Origin: JAUYQR01 sp050632395
GTDB lineage: Bacteria; Pseudomonadota; Alphaproteobacteria; Rhodobacterales; Rhodobacteraceae
Direction of reading: 5' to 3'
Assembly (NCBI RefSeq): GCF_050632395.1
Contig: NZ_CP192600.1
Span: 1,240,001 to 1,304,000 of the forward strand
DNA length: 64,000 nt
The position numbers and the translations under genes were made by a program. The notes beneath the pieces were generated by a model that ran no database searches, was not told the DNA's origin, and worked only from the letters and a program-made list of their open reading frames with translations. Numbering within the stretch: position 1 is the first letter of the stretch; every line of letters begins with the position of its first letter. Below, piece after piece: positions 34,779 to 43,863 of the stretch.

Positions 34779-35147
34779 GTGAACACTTCACGGGTGCCTG
34801 GGTTGTTCGTCGCGGCCGAGCGCCGAAGCATCGAGACCGCAGACACCTGTGCCGACCTGCTTCTGGACCGGATTCTGGAAGAACTGCCCGCGTCCGAAGG
34901 CGACGAGGTGGCGCTACTCGTCAACTCGCTGGGAAGTATCCCGAATTCGGAACTCTACATCCTGCACCGCCGTGTCCGACAGCGCATGAAGGCCCGGGGA
35001 ATCCGGGTCCACCACAGTCTTGTCGGCCCCTACTACACGTCGCTGGACATGGTCGGCGTTTCCCTGTCGGTGCTGCATCTCGACAGTGAGTTGAAGGGGT
35101 TGCTGGACGACCCCTGCGTCTCGGCGGCACTGACGTTTCAGGCCTGA
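34779..35147 (+). pseudogene. C-terminal remnant of dihydroxyacetone kinase subunit DhaK
   Basis: The reading frame of 122 codons from GTG 34779 matches only the last third of DhaK: DEVALLVNSLGSIPNSELYILHRRVRQRMKARGIRVHHSLVGPYYTSLDM and SLSVLHLDSELKGLLDDPC. The N-terminal two thirds, including the substrate-binding His and the GD segments around it, are absent, and upstream lies the lactonase gene. It is too short to bind dihydroxyacetone covalently. No DhaL or DhaM gene is near. I read it as a decayed fragment, although a conserved small protein derived from DhaK cannot be excluded. Confidence 0.75.
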
Positions 35148-35196
35148 CGACCCTCTGCCGCGGCAGACCATATGCCACGGACCAGGACGCCGGCCT

Positions 35197-36129
35197 TCAG
35201 GCCATGCCAAGGATCGCGTCGGCCAGCCGTTGGGCTGACGGTGTCAGTCGGGTGCCAATGCGCGTGACAAGGCTGAAGGGTGCTACCGTCATGCCAAGGT
35301 CGAGGGGCAGCGTCACGAACGGCACCGAGGGGTTGCCGGAAAAGCTGGTGGCGACGGGCGTGGCCAGGGGGGCGATGGCGTCGGTCTGGTTCAGAAGCGC
35401 CAGGGTGAACAGGAAGGACGACGTGGAAATGCGCCGCAATGGTGCGGGCGCGTGCAGGTCTGCAAGCCGGGCCATCACAGTCTGGGTCAGCAGCGTCTCG
35501 TCGTCACCCATCACCCATTCGTAGCGCAGAAGGTCGTCGAGGGTGATGTTCGGCAACACCACCAGCGGATGGCCGCGCCGCACCACCAGTGACAGCGGCT
35601 CTCCGGCGATGCGGTGGGCGTCAAGCTGGGTTTCGCCAAGGCTGAGACGGGCGAGCGCGAAATCCAAATGACCGGCGCGCAACTGTTCGCACAGATGGAC
35701 CGATGTGGCGACGGTGACCTCAGCGCGAAACTCCGGGTAGAGCCGCTGGAACTCGGTCAGGGCAGGAAGCACGAGGCTCAGCGCCGGGCCGGTGACCGCG
35801 CCCACACGCACCACGCCGGACCGGCCGGTGGCGGCTTCGGAGATGTCGCGGGCGGCATCGGCCAGTTCGATCTGGATGCGCGCGGCGCGCCGGGCCAGCG
35901 CCTCGCCAACCGGGGTCAGGGTCAGGCCGCGCCCCTGCCGTTCGTGCAGCGCCAGACCCAAAAGCGCCTCCATCTCGGCCATGTGGCGCGAGGCGGCGGG
36001 TTGCGCGATGCCGACCCGTGCCGCCGCGACGCCAAGCGCCTGGCTGTTGTTCAGCTCGGCCAGCAGCCGCAACTGGACGGGCTTCAACTGGCGCAGAAGC
36101 GTGGCGAGGGGCTGGGCTGTCGTATTCAT
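35197..36129 (-). CDS. gbpR: LysR-family regulator, GbpR type
   Basis: The protein has 310 residues from ATG 36129; the frame is open further upstream but without a good site. The N-terminal HTH is LRLLAELNNSQALGVAAARVGIAQPAASRHMAEME. The C-terminal effector domain is of the periplasmic-binding type 2. Its divergent position relative to chvE matches Agrobacterium gbpR, which activates chvE in response to galactose, arabinose or fucose. The gap of 137 bases should hold both promoters; TTGACA at 36165-36170 is a possible -35 box for chvE. Confidence 0.85.
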   Translation of the reverse strand: MNTTAQPLATLLRQLKPVQLRLLAELNNSQALGVAAARVGIAQPAASRHMAEMEALLGLALHERQGRGLTLTPVGEALARRAARIQIELADAARDISEAATGRSGVVRVGAVTGPALSLVLPALTEFQRLYPEFRAEVTVATSVHLCEQLRAGHLDFALARLSLGETQLDAHRIAGEPLSLVVRRGHPLVVLPNITLDDLLRYEWVMGDDETLLTQTVMARLADLHAPAPLRRISTSSFLFTLALLNQTDAIAPLATPVATSFSGNPSVPFVTLPLDLGMTVAPFSLVTRIGTRLTPSAQRLADAILGMA

Positions 36130-36266
36130 GGCATATCCGTCATGTCTTGAACCACAACCGGCATTTGACAGGTATGTGTCTTCAACGCAATCTCTGCCGC
36201 GTACGTGAGCACCGGACGTCAATGCGTGCTCAGTGCGGAACACCAGATTTCATCGGGAGGAAACAG

Positions 36267-37337
36267 ATGAATTTGACCCGCCGCGGGCTTATCGCCCTTG
36301 CCGGTACGACCGCCGCCCTGTCGGCGCTGCCCGCATTCGCCCAGGACAAGGGAGCCGTCGGTATCGCGATGCCGACCAAATCCTCGTCGCGTTGGATTTC
36401 GGACGGCGAGTCGATGGTGAAAGCATTCACCGAGGCCGGCTATACGGTCGACCTGCAGTATGCCGAGGACGACATCCCGACGCAGCTGAGCCAGATCGAG
36501 AACATGATCACCTCGGGCGTGAAAGCGCTGGTGATCGCGGCTATCGACGGCACCACGCTGTCGAACGCGCTGGACAACGCCGCCGCGCAAGGCATCAAGA
36601 TCATCGCCTATGACCGCCTGATCCGCGACAGCGGCTCGGTCGATTATTACGCGACCTTCGACAACTTCAAAGTGGGCGTGCAGCAGGCGGAATCGCTGGT
36701 TGCCGGCCTGAAGGAGCGGTTCGGCGACGTTAAGCCGTGGAACGTGGAACTGTTCGGCGGCTCGCCCGACGACAACAACGCGTTCTTCTTCTACGACGGC
36801 GCGATGAGCGTTCTGCAGCCGATGATCGACGCGGGCGACATCGCAATTCCGTCGGGCCAGATGGGCATGGACGTGGTCGGCACGCTGCGCTGGGATGGCG
36901 CGGTGGCGCAGGCGCGGATGGACAACCTTTTGTCGTCGAACTACGGCGACAAGCAGTTGCATGGCGCGCTGTCGCCGTATGACGGGCTTTCCATCGGCAT
37001 CATCTCGTCGCTCAAGGGCGTCGGCTACGGGTCTGGCGACATGAAGATGCCGATCGTCACCGGGCAGGACGCTGAAATCCCGTCGGTGAAGTCGATGATC
37101 GCGGGCGAGCAGTATTCGACCGTGTTCAAGGACACCCGCGAACTGGCGAAAGTGACCGTGAAGATGGTCGACGCCGTGCTTGCCGGCGGCGAGCCGGAAA
37201 TCAACGACACCGAAACCTACAACAACGGCGTGAAGGTCGTGCCATCGTATCTGCTGGAGCCGGTGTCGGTGAACCTGTCGAACTACGAGGAAATCCTTGT
37301 CGGTTCGGGCTACTATACCGCAGACCAGCTGAAGTAA
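36267..37337 (+). CDS. chvE: ChvE-type multiple sugar-binding periplasmic protein
   Basis: The protein has 356 residues. MNLTRRGLIALAGTTAALSALPAFA is the signal peptide, and its RR pair suggests possible Tat export, though Sec is also plausible. SSSRWISDGESMVKAFTEAGY, NMITSGVKALVIAAIDGTTLSNAL, YDRLIRDSGSVDYYATFDNFKVG and TGQDAEIPSVKSMIAGEQYSTVFKDTRELA are typical of ChvE. The ATG follows GGGAGGAAACAG. In Agrobacterium ChvE binds galactose, arabinose, xylose and glucose, for uptake and chemotaxis or virulence signalling. Here it heads a sugar-uptake and oxidation operon. Confidence 0.93.
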   Translation: MNLTRRGLIALAGTTAALSALPAFAQDKGAVGIAMPTKSSSRWISDGESMVKAFTEAGYTVDLQYAEDDIPTQLSQIENMITSGVKALVIAAIDGTTLSNALDNAAAQGIKIIAYDRLIRDSGSVDYYATFDNFKVGVQQAESLVAGLKERFGDVKPWNVELFGGSPDDNNAFFFYDGAMSVLQPMIDAGDIAIPSGQMGMDVVGTLRWDGAVAQARMDNLLSSNYGDKQLHGALSPYDGLSIGIISSLKGVGYGSGDMKMPIVTGQDAEIPSVKSMIAGEQYSTVFKDTRELAKVTVKMVDAVLAGGEPEINDTETYNNGVKVVPSYLLEPVSVNLSNYEEILVGSGYYTADQLK

Positions 37338-37352
37338 GCTGATCTTGACGGG

Positions 37353-37381
37353 CCTGCCTGCGCTCTGATCGCGCAGGCAGG
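37353..37381 (+). terminator. Intercistronic hairpin between chvE and gguA
   Basis: A perfect 11-base-pair stem CCTGCCTGCGC/GCGCAGGCAGG (37353-37363 and 37371-37381) with a 7-base loop. No clear T-run follows. It probably stabilises chvE mRNA or attenuates gguA expression. Confidence 0.75.
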
Positions 37382-37401
37382 TTCCCTTGCGGGGAGGGGA
37401 C

Positions 37402-38931
37402 ATGTCGACACTTCTGGAAATGCGGGAGATCTCGATGGTCTTCCCGGGCGTGAAAGCGCTTGACCGGGTCAGCCTTACGGTCGAAGCCGGGGAAATCCAC
37501 GCGATCTGCGGCGAAAACGGCGCGGGCAAATCGACGCTTATGAAGGTGCTGTCGGGTGTCTACCCGCACGGCAGTTTCGAGGGCGAAATCATCTACGACG
37601 GCAAGCCTTTGCACAATCGCGGCATCCGCGATTCCGAAGCGAAGGGCATCATCATCATTCACCAGGAACTTGCGCTGATCCCGCTGTTGTCGATCGCCGA
37701 GAACCTGTTCATGGGCAACGAGGTGGCGACCAACGGCGTCATCTCGTGGCCATTGGCGTTTCAGAAAACGGGCGAGCTTTTGCGCCGGGTGGGCCTGAAC
37801 GAACCCCCCAGCGCCGTCGTCGGCAAGCTGGGCGTCGGCAAGCAGCAATTGATCGAGATCGCGAAAGCGCTGTCGAAGAACGTGCGCCTGCTGATCCTTG
37901 ACGAACCGACCGCCGCCTTGCAGGAAGCCGACGCTGACCGCCTTCTGGACCTGATGCTGGAATTGAAGGCGCAGGGTGTGACGCAGATCATCATCAGCCA
38001 CAAGCTGAACGAGATTTCCCGCGTGGCCGACCGGATCACCGTAATCCGGGATGGGGCGGCGGTATCGACGCTGACGAAGGCCGAAATATCCGAAGACCGG
38101 ATCATCCGCGACATGGTGGGCCGTGACATGGCGCACCGCTACCCCGAACGGGAAAGCCACCCCGGAGAGGTGTTGTTCGAGATAGAGGGCTGGTCCTGCT
38201 GGCACCCCGAACAGGCCGGGCGGCAGATCATCAAGAACGTCTCGCTGAACGTCCGCAAGGGCGAGATCGTCGGAATCGCCGGGCTGATGGGCACCGGGCG
38301 CACCGAGCTTGCGATGTCGATCTTCGGTCGCAGCTATGGGAAGGGCCATCAGGGCGCGGTAAAGATGCACGGCAGGCCGGTGGACGTGTCGACCGTGTCA
38401 AAGGCGATTGCGGCGGGGATTTCCTACGTGACCGAGGACCGCAAGGCGCTGGGCCTGATCCTTGATGAACCGATCCTGCGCAATATCAGCCTTGCCAACC
38501 TTGCCGGCATTGCGACGCGCTCGATCCTCGACAAACGCCGCGAGGCGCAGGTGGCGGAAGGCTACCGCAAGCAGTTGGCGATCCGCACGCCCGGCGTGCA
38601 GCAGAAGGTGGTTAACCTGTCGGGCGGCAACCAGCAGAAGGTGGTGCTGTCGAAGTGGCTGTTCACCGACCCAGCCCTTCTGATCCTTGATGAACCGACG
38701 CGCGGCATCGACGTGGGTGCGAAATTCGAGATCTACACGATCATGAAGGAACTGGCCGAACAGGGCCGCGGCATCCTGATGATCAGCTCGGAAATGCCGG
38801 AACTTCTGGGGATGTGCGACCGGATCTACGTGATGAACGAAGGCCGGATCGTGGGCGAACTGTCGCGCGACGAGGCAAGCCAGGAAAAGATCATGGCGCT
38901 GATCGTCAAGGATGTGGGGAGGGTGGCCTAA
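37402..38931 (+). CDS. gguA: Multiple sugar ABC importer ATPase GguA
   Basis: The protein has 509 residues and two ATPase domains. The first has GENGAGKST, a signature shortened to LGVGKQQLIEIAKAL, and LLILDEPTAAL. The second has a degenerate Walker A (GLMGTGRTEL), LSGGNQQKVVLSKWL and LLILDEPTRGIDVG. ATG 37402 follows GGGGAGGGGAC; the in-frame start at 37387 is less likely. It overlaps gguB by 1 base. Confidence 0.93.
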   Translation: MSTLLEMREISMVFPGVKALDRVSLTVEAGEIHAICGENGAGKSTLMKVLSGVYPHGSFEGEIIYDGKPLHNRGIRDSEAKGIIIIHQELALIPLLSIAENLFMGNEVATNGVISWPLAFQKTGELLRRVGLNEPPSAVVGKLGVGKQQLIEIAKALSKNVRLLILDEPTAALQEADADRLLDLMLELKAQGVTQIIISHKLNEISRVADRITVIRDGAAVSTLTKAEISEDRIIRDMVGRDMAHRYPERESHPGEVLFEIEGWSCWHPEQAGRQIIKNVSLNVRKGEIVGIAGLMGTGRTELAMSIFGRSYGKGHQGAVKMHGRPVDVSTVSKAIAAGISYVTEDRKALGLILDEPILRNISLANLAGIATRSILDKRREAQVAEGYRKQLAIRTPGVQQKVVNLSGGNQQKVVLSKWLFTDPALLILDEPTRGIDVGAKFEIYTIMKELAEQGRGILMISSEMPELLGMCDRIYVMNEGRIVGELSRDEASQEKIMALIVKDVGRVA

Positions 38932-40103
38932 TGTCGGAACCAAAGCAAAGCGCACTGGGGGGACACCTGCGCGAAAACGGGATGCTTCTGGCGCTGGTCG
39001 CCATCGTGGTCCTGTTCTCGATCCTGGTGTCGGCTCAGGGCAAGCCGATGTTCCTGCAGGCGCCGAACATCACCAACATCTTCTTGCAGAACGGACATGT
39101 CATCATCCTGGCGCTTGGGATGCTGTTGATCATCGTGTCGGGGCATATCGACCTGTCGGTGGGGTCGGTTGCGGCGTTCACCGGGGCTGTGGCGGCGTGG
39201 CTGACGGTGGATCTGGACCTGCCGGTGCCGGTGGTGATCGTGCTGACGCTGATCGTTGGCGGGGCGATCGGGGCGGCGCAGGGCTATTGGGTGGCGTTCT
39301 GGCGCATCCCGTCGTTCATCGTGACGCTGGCGGGGATGATGGTGTTTCGCGGCGCCACGATGCTGATGCTGGGCGGGCAGAACATCGGGCCTTTTCCAAA
39401 GGCGTTTCAGGCGATGTCGTCGGGGTTCATCCCCGATCCGACCGGGCTGATGAAGCCGCATGGGCTGACGCTGATCATCACGGCGCTGGCGATTGCCGCG
39501 GTGATCTGGATCGGCGTGCGGGCGCGGGCGCGTGATGCCGAATTCGGCGTGACACCGGAACCGGCGGGCCTTTTCTGGGGCCGCACGGCGGTGATCGCGG
39601 CGGCGACGGCGTTTGTGGGCTACCAGCTTGCCTCGTTCCGGGGGCTGCCGAACGTGCTGATCGTGCTGACGGTGCTGATCGTCCTTTATGCGTTCTTCAC
39701 CGAAAACACCGTTCAGGGGCGGCGCATCTACGCCACCGGCGGCAATGAAAAGGCGGCCAAGCTGTCGGGCGTCCGCACCGAACGGCTGGTGTTCTTCTGC
39801 TTTGTCAACATGGGCGTCCTTGCGGCGCTGGCCGGCATGATGGTGACCGCGCGCCTGAATTCGGCCACGCCGAAGGCCGGCACCGGGTTCGAACTTGACG
39901 CCATTGCCGCCGTGTTCATCGGCGGGGCCGCGATGGCAGGCGGGTCGGGCAAGATCGTCGGCGTGGTGATCGGTGCCTTGATCATGGGCGTGATGAACAT
40001 GGGCATGTCGATCCTTGGCGTCGGCATCGACTACCAGCAGATGATCAAGGGGCTGGTGCTGCTGGCCGCCGTGATCTTCGACGTCTACAACAAGAACAAG
40101 TGA
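38931..40103 (+). CDS. gguB: Multiple sugar ABC importer permease GguB
   Basis: The protein has 390 residues and ten or more membrane segments. HVIILALGMLLIIVSGHIDLSVGSVAAFTG is the permease signature, and TVQGRRIYATGGNEKAAKLSGVRTERL is the cytoplasmic loop that touches the ATPase. VFIGGAAMAGGSGKIVG closes the second half. It is translationally coupled to gguA (TAATG) and forms the inner-membrane channel for ChvE ligands. Confidence 0.93.
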   Translation: MSEPKQSALGGHLRENGMLLALVAIVVLFSILVSAQGKPMFLQAPNITNIFLQNGHVIILALGMLLIIVSGHIDLSVGSVAAFTGAVAAWLTVDLDLPVPVVIVLTLIVGGAIGAAQGYWVAFWRIPSFIVTLAGMMVFRGATMLMLGGQNIGPFPKAFQAMSSGFIPDPTGLMKPHGLTLIITALAIAAVIWIGVRARARDAEFGVTPEPAGLFWGRTAVIAAATAFVGYQLASFRGLPNVLIVLTVLIVLYAFFTENTVQGRRIYATGGNEKAAKLSGVRTERLVFFCFVNMGVLAALAGMMVTARLNSATPKAGTGFELDAIAAVFIGGAAMAGGSGKIVGVVIGALIMGVMNMGMSILGVGIDYQQMIKGLVLLAAVIFDVYNKNK

Positions 40104-40111
40104 GGCAGGAC

Positions 40112-41080
40112 ATGCATTTATCCACTGTCAAGGGCGCGGGCGTCGTGGCTCGGACGGGGGCCGAGGCGCGGCGGGTGCAACGCACGGCGTCGGTCTACGA
40201 ACTGGCCACGGCGGCGATTGCGGCGGGGCATGGGCTGGCGGAAGAAGTGGCGCGCCGGGGTCTGGGCGACGTGGTGGACCTGACCCGCGCCACCTTCGAA
40301 TTGCCGGTCAGCCACCCCGATCCGGCGCACCTGCACCTGACGGGCACGGGGCTGACACACCTTGGCTCGGCCTCGGCCCGCGATGCGATGCACGCAAAGC
40401 TGGAAGGGGCCGAGACGCTGACCGACAGCATGAAGATGTTCCGCATGGGGCTGGAAGCCGGGCGTCCCGCCAAGGGCGAGGTCGGCGCCCAGCCAGAGTG
40501 GTTCTACAAGGGCAACGGCCATGCCGCCGTCGCCCCCGGTGCCGCGCTGGAAGCCCCCGGCTTTGCCGAGGATGGCGGCGAAGAGCCGGAGGTTGCGGGC
40601 GTCTACCTGATCGGCCCGAACGGCGCGCCCTACCGGATCGGCTGGGCCTTGGGCAACGAGTTTTCCGACCATGTCACCGAACGGGTGAACTACCTGTGGC
40701 TGGCCCATTCCAAGCTGCGCGTCGCGTCTTACGGCCCGGAAATCCTCGTGGGCGACTTGCCTAATGATGTGCGCGGCACCAGCCGCATCCTGCGCGGTGG
40801 CAAGACGCTGTGGGAAAAGCCGTTCCTCAGCGGCGAGGCGAACATGTCGCACACGCTGGCCAACCTTGAACATCACCATTTCAAGTACGGCATCTTCTGC
40901 CAGCCGGGCGATCTGCATGTGCATTTCTTCGGCACAGCCACACTGTCCTACGCCGACGGGATCAAGACCGAACCCGGCGATGTGTTCGAGATCGAGGCCC
41001 CCGCCTTCGGCCAACCGCTGCGCAACCCGCTGTCGTTTGCCCCCAAGACCGAAGGCGCGACCTCAGTCCTGCCACTTTGA
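40112..41080 (+). CDS. gguC: GguC/AraD1-type FAH-fold protein, probable 2-keto-3-deoxy-L-arabonate dehydratase
   Basis: The protein has 322 residues from ATG 40112, with GAGGCAGGA upstream. The fold resembles fumarylacetoacetate hydrolase: QPEWFYKGNGHAAVAPG, EPEVAGVYLIGPNGAPYRIGWALGNEFSDH with acidic metal ligands, and GEANMSHTLANLEHHHFKYGIF. FAH-fold relatives in arabinose operons convert 2-keto-3-deoxy-L-arabonate to 2-ketoglutarate semialdehyde, which is exactly the substrate of the next gene's enzyme family. It does not have the catalytic pattern of a hydrolase that can be confirmed by eye. Confidence 0.82.
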   Translation: MHLSTVKGAGVVARTGAEARRVQRTASVYELATAAIAAGHGLAEEVARRGLGDVVDLTRATFELPVSHPDPAHLHLTGTGLTHLGSASARDAMHAKLEGAETLTDSMKMFRMGLEAGRPAKGEVGAQPEWFYKGNGHAAVAPGAALEAPGFAEDGGEEPEVAGVYLIGPNGAPYRIGWALGNEFSDHVTERVNYLWLAHSKLRVASYGPEILVGDLPNDVRGTSRILRGGKTLWEKPFLSGEANMSHTLANLEHHHFKYGIFCQPGDLHVHFFGTATLSYADGIKTEPGDVFEIEAPAFGQPLRNPLSFAPKTEGATSVLPL

Positions 41081-41100
41081 CCACCGAATTCGAGGCCAAC

Positions 41101-42609
41101 ATGCTGACCGGAAAACACCTGATCGCCGGCGAATGGGTCGGTAATACTCCGACATTCGCCTCGTCGCCCGCGCATGGGCCGTCGCATGACTTTTCGGTCG
41201 GCACGCCCGCGCATGTCGCCGCCGCGTGTGAGGCGGCAGAGGCGGCCTTTCCGGTCTATGCGGCGACGGCGCGGGCCGATCGCGCCGCGTTCCTGACCCG
41301 CATCGCCGATGAGATCGACGCGCGAGGGGCCGAGATCACCGAAATCGGCACCCAGGAAACCGGCCTTCCGGTCGCACGGTTGGAGGGGGAGCGGGGGCGC
41401 ACCACCGGCCAGCTTCGCCTCTTCGCCGCGCATATCCTGAAGGACGGCTGGCTTGACCGCCGCCATGACGCGGCCATTCCGGACCGCCAACCCGCGCCGC
41501 GCCCGGACCTGAAGCTGATCCAGCGGCCTATCGGCCCGGTCGCCGTGTTCGGCGCATCCAACTTTCCGCTGGCGTTCTCGGTTGCGGGCGGCGACACCGC
41601 GTCGGCGCTGGCGGCGGGCTGTCCGGTGGTGGTGAAGGGGCATTCAGCCCACCCCGGAACCGGCGAGATCGTGGCGCAAGCGATCGACGCTGCGATCAGG
41701 GCCTGTGGGATGCCTGCGGGCACCTTCAGCCTGGTGCAGGGCGGCAAGCGCGACGTAGGCGAGGCACTGGTCCAGCATCCGCTGATAAAGGCGGTAGGAT
41801 TTACCGGCTCGCTTGCTGGGGGGCGCGCGCTTTTCAATTTGTGCGCCGCACGGCCAGAACCGATCCCGTTCTTTGGCGAACTCGGGTCGGTCAACCCGAT
41901 GTTCCTGCTGCCCGCCGCCATTGCCGCACGGGGCGACGCCATCGCCAAAGGCTGGGCCGCCTCGCTTACGCTTGGCGCGGGGCAGTTCTGTACCAACCCC
42001 GGGATCGCGGTGGTGATCGACGGCCCCGAGGCGGATGCCTTTGTGGATACCGCCAAGACGGCGGTCGCGGGTGTTGGCCCTCAGACCATGCTGACCGACG
42101 GGATTGCCGAAGCCTTCCGTGCCGGGCGCGACCGGGTTGCCGCTGGCAGCGGGGTGCGCGCGCTTCTGACCACGACCTGTGACCATCGCAACGCCACACC
42201 CTACCTGTTCGAAGTGGCGGGGTCCGACTGGCTGGCCGACCACAGCCTTTCGGACGAGGTGTTCGGCCCGCTAGGCCTGATCGTCCGGGTGCGCCACGCA
42301 GCCGAGTTGCAGGACATCGCCCGCAGCCTGCAGGGCCAGTTGACCTGCACGCTGCACCTTGATGACGCTGACCTTGATCTGGCCCGCGCTCTTGTGCCGA
42401 TCCTGGAGCGCAAGGCGGGCCGGGTGCTGGCCAACGGCTTTCCGACCGGGGTTGAGGTGGTTGACGCGCAGGTGCACGGCGGCCCTTACCCGGCCTCGAC
42501 CAACTTCGGCGCCACCTCGGTTGGAACCCTGTCGATCCGCCGCTGGGTGCGGCCCGTCGCCTATCAGAACATGCCGGCGGCCCTGCTTCCGGAAGACTGG
42601 GCGGATTAG
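41101..42609 (+). CDS. 2-ketoglutarate semialdehyde dehydrogenase
   Basis: The protein has 502 residues from ATG 41101; an in-frame TTG at 41077 overlaps gguC. VFGASNFPLAFSVAGGDTASALAAGCPVVVKGHSAHPGT is characteristic of ketoglutarate-semialdehyde dehydrogenases. Catalytic residues are E260 (FGELGSVNP) and C297 (GAGQFCTNPG). It oxidises 2-ketoglutarate semialdehyde to 2-ketoglutarate, ending the oxidative L-arabinose or D-galactarate route. Its place after gguC supports that pathway. Confidence 0.9.
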   Translation: MLTGKHLIAGEWVGNTPTFASSPAHGPSHDFSVGTPAHVAAACEAAEAAFPVYAATARADRAAFLTRIADEIDARGAEITEIGTQETGLPVARLEGERGRTTGQLRLFAAHILKDGWLDRRHDAAIPDRQPAPRPDLKLIQRPIGPVAVFGASNFPLAFSVAGGDTASALAAGCPVVVKGHSAHPGTGEIVAQAIDAAIRACGMPAGTFSLVQGGKRDVGEALVQHPLIKAVGFTGSLAGGRALFNLCAARPEPIPFFGELGSVNPMFLLPAAIAARGDAIAKGWAASLTLGAGQFCTNPGIAVVIDGPEADAFVDTAKTAVAGVGPQTMLTDGIAEAFRAGRDRVAAGSGVRALLTTTCDHRNATPYLFEVAGSDWLADHSLSDEVFGPLGLIVRVRHAAELQDIARSLQGQLTCTLHLDDADLDLARALVPILERKAGRVLANGFPTGVEVVDAQVHGGPYPASTNFGATSVGTLSIRRWVRPVAYQNMPAALLPEDWAD

Positions 42610-42626
42610 CGCACAAGGGGCCGCAG

Positions 42627-43658
42627 ATGGCTGACGTGACGATCATCGGGCAGATCGACGGCCGCGATATCAAAGCCGCGACGCTGTTCGGCCCCGGTGG
42701 CCTGCGCGTCGTGCTGCTGACATACGGCGCGCGGCTTGCCGAGCTTTGGGTGCCCGACCGCGACGGCAGCCTTGCCGATATCGTGCTGGGGCATGATGAT
42801 TTGCAGGATTGGCGCACCCAGGGCGGATATCTTGGCGCCACCTGCGGGCGCTATTCCAACCGCATTGCCGACGGCCGGTTTGTGCTGGATGGCCGCGCGA
42901 TCAAGGTTGACCAGAACGAAGGCAACCAGCACCTGCACGGTGGGCGCGACGGCTTTGACCGTAAGCTCTGGACCATCGACAGCCACTCCGCTCAGCACGT
43001 CACCTTTGCCGCAGCGTCGCCCGACGGCGAAATGGGCTATCCCGGCGCGGTCACGATGCGAACGACCTACCGGATCGACGCGGCTGGTGGCCTCGTGATC
43101 GAGATGACAGCCAAGACTAACACGGCGACCGTCATCAACATGGTCAACCACGCTTACTTCAACCTTGCGGGGCAGGGTGCGGGCGACGTGATGGGGCAGC
43201 TTCTGTCCGTCTGTGCCGGGTTCTACCTCCCGGTCGACGACCGCCTGATCCCGACCGGCGAAGTGCGCCCAGTCACCGGCACCGCGTTCGATTTTCGCGC
43301 GCTGCGCCCGATCGGCGCGCTGTTGCCCGGTCCGGGCGGGTTCGACCACAACCTCTGCCTGTCGGCCCCGGTCGCTGCCGACGGCCTGCGCCCCTGCCTG
43401 CAGGCGCTGGACCCGGTGTCGGGACGGCGGATCACGATGTCGACCACGGAGCCCGGTGTGCAGCTTTACACCGGCGCGCATTTTGACGCCACGCCCGGCA
43501 AGGCCGGCCAGCGTTACGCGCGGTTTGCCGGGTTCGCGGTCGAGACCCAGCGCTTTCCCGATTCGCCGAATAACCCGCATTTCCCCTCTGCCCGTCTGGC
43601 ACCGGGCGAAACCTACCGCCACGTCATGCGGTTCGACTTTTGCCCAGCGCCGCGCTGA
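42627..43658 (+). CDS. Aldose 1-epimerase (galactose mutarotase family)
   Basis: The protein has 343 residues. NRIADGRFVLDG and NQHLHGGRDGFDRKLW carry the first catalytic His, NMVNHAYFNLAGQG the second, and DFRALRPIG with a late VETQRFPDSPNNPHFPS the catalytic Glu region. It interconverts sugar anomers, a sensible partner for a sugar importer and an anomer-specific dehydrogenase. It lies 17 bases after the aldehyde dehydrogenase gene. The 205 bases after it contain no recognised element. Confidence 0.93.
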   Translation: MADVTIIGQIDGRDIKAATLFGPGGLRVVLLTYGARLAELWVPDRDGSLADIVLGHDDLQDWRTQGGYLGATCGRYSNRIADGRFVLDGRAIKVDQNEGNQHLHGGRDGFDRKLWTIDSHSAQHVTFAAASPDGEMGYPGAVTMRTTYRIDAAGGLVIEMTAKTNTATVINMVNHAYFNLAGQGAGDVMGQLLSVCAGFYLPVDDRLIPTGEVRPVTGTAFDFRALRPIGALLPGPGGFDHNLCLSAPVAADGLRPCLQALDPVSGRRITMSTTEPGVQLYTGAHFDATPGKAGQRYARFAGFAVETQRFPDSPNNPHFPSARLAPGETYRHVMRFDFCPAPR

Positions 43659-43863
43659 AACGCGCCACAAAAGCCGGTCACCCAGCCTGCACGCTTGCTT
43701 TCCGAAAGGCTGCTCCTTAGGAAACGGCTTTGGCATTTGACCGAGCCGTGCGGTATGGTTCCCGGCATGCCCGACTTGAACCGGCGGACCTCGGATTCCG
43801 TCTTTGAGGTCACCCGTTCCACGCGGCCCGCGTGTCGCATTACCAGAGGCAACCAGCCGGACA

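Noticed and set aside
43765..43815. tRNA-like sequence on the - strand (GGTTCAAGTC, as in a T-arm)
   Set aside because: The T-stem does not pair beyond the first base pair, and no acceptor or D-arm can be drawn. A chance resemblance is more likely.
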